This document shows, one piece after another, positions 63,626-64,000 of a stretch of 64,000 nt of DNA (positions are counted from its first letter, which is position 1; the number at the start of each line of letters is the position of its first letter). The stretch comes from Dysidea avara (lineage: Eukaryota; Porifera; Demospongiae; Dictyoceratida; Dysideidae): assembly GCF_963678975.1 (NCBI RefSeq), contig NC_089278.1, forward strand, positions 14,861,959 to 14,925,958, in the 5' to 3' direction. The position numbers were made by a program, and so were the translations under genes. The notes below the pieces were generated by a model. That model made no database searches. It was not told where the DNA came from and saw only the letters and a list, made by a program, of their open reading frames with translations.

Positions 63626-64000
63626 CTTATCTCAAGTCCTTGTGTCTAAATCACTGCATCAATAACACAGACATCTGCACCACTGGGGGGTTCCAATGGT
63701 TCCATGGAACCCCCATCAAATTTTGGGAAGATCAAGTCTTAGCTTTTTTTGATTGAAATATTTAAACTTTTGTACATTGCAGCAAGAGTAAATTTTATTA
63801 TTTACTGTTGATTGCAGTAAAAGCACTATTTTACTTTAACAGTGAAACAAGGTTGAGTAGTATTATTTACCATTACATCTATAGGTGCATATATATGGTG
63901 GAAACTGCATTACGTTTAGTGTTTAATGCTTGTGGAAAGTCACATTTTAGATGTAGCTACTAAGGTTAATAATGCCGAGCCCAAATTACTATATCTTCTA
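63626..64000. other. Right end of window, no gene seen
   Basis: Contains a small hairpin GGTTCCAATGGTTCCATGGA near 63687. No exon resembling ITIH exon 3 was found. Confidence 0.4.

Overview
The window is animal nuclear DNA: AT-rich, gene-poor, with GT-AG introns, long dinucleotide microsatellites, tRNA-derived SINE-like modules and many inverted-repeat elements. The genes recognised are a URM1 homologue, a fibronectin-III-like membrane protein, and inter-alpha-trypsin-inhibitor heavy chain (ITIH)-like proteins with the domain order VIT - vWA - ITIH C-terminal. A non-vertebrate marine animal, possibly a demosponge, is my guess from gene content and repeat style. The sequence alone does not settle the species.

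Layout. 1-2.2 kb: a minus-strand gene for a secreted/type I membrane protein, five exons visible, with its 3' end at the window edge. 2.8-3.1 kb: a possible last exon of an unidentified minus-strand gene ending in a CaaX-like tetrapeptide. 5.6-5.9 kb: a complete single-exon URM1 gene on the minus strand. 6-16 kb: mostly intergenic, with foldback elements, a (TG)n tract, tRNA-like SINE modules and the first copy of a composite repeat. 16.5-35.4 kb: duplication block A with a complete ten-exon ITIH-like gene (20248-33753, 1045 aa). 35.4-39 kb: mobile-element remnants. 39-57.2 kb: duplication block B with a second complete ten-exon gene (42283-55289, 1036 aa). 57.7-58.4 kb: the first two exons of a third, more diverged copy C; no third exon was found before the window ends. 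59.8-63.6 kb: a third copy of the composite repeat, carrying a 2.4 kb higher-order satellite.

The ITIH-like proteins are the centre of the window. Each precursor has a signal peptide, a furin-type R-E-K-R site, a fast-evolving acidic/Tyr/Ser-Gly segment directly behind that site, a Cys-rich linker, a VIT domain, a vWA domain with a MIDAS motif, a Pro/Thr-rich linker, and an ITIH C-terminal region that starts with Asp-Pro-His-Phe. In vertebrate ITIH proteins the Asp-Pro bond of that motif is cut and the new C-terminal Asp is esterified to chondroitin sulfate. Its presence in both full copies, together with an acidic SGSG segment near the predicted mature N-terminus, suggests a matrix cross-linking system in a distant animal.

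Because A and B are two copies of one ancestral block, each shows what the other looked like before an insertion. At least six insertions can be dated after the duplication this way, as can a (TG)n expansion found only in A and a 26-bp minisatellite expansion found only in B. A 537-bp stretch over the vWA domain is identical between A and B while flanking coding DNA and introns have diverged, which suggests gene conversion. All exon models were built by eye from splice signals, phase matching and A/B comparison.
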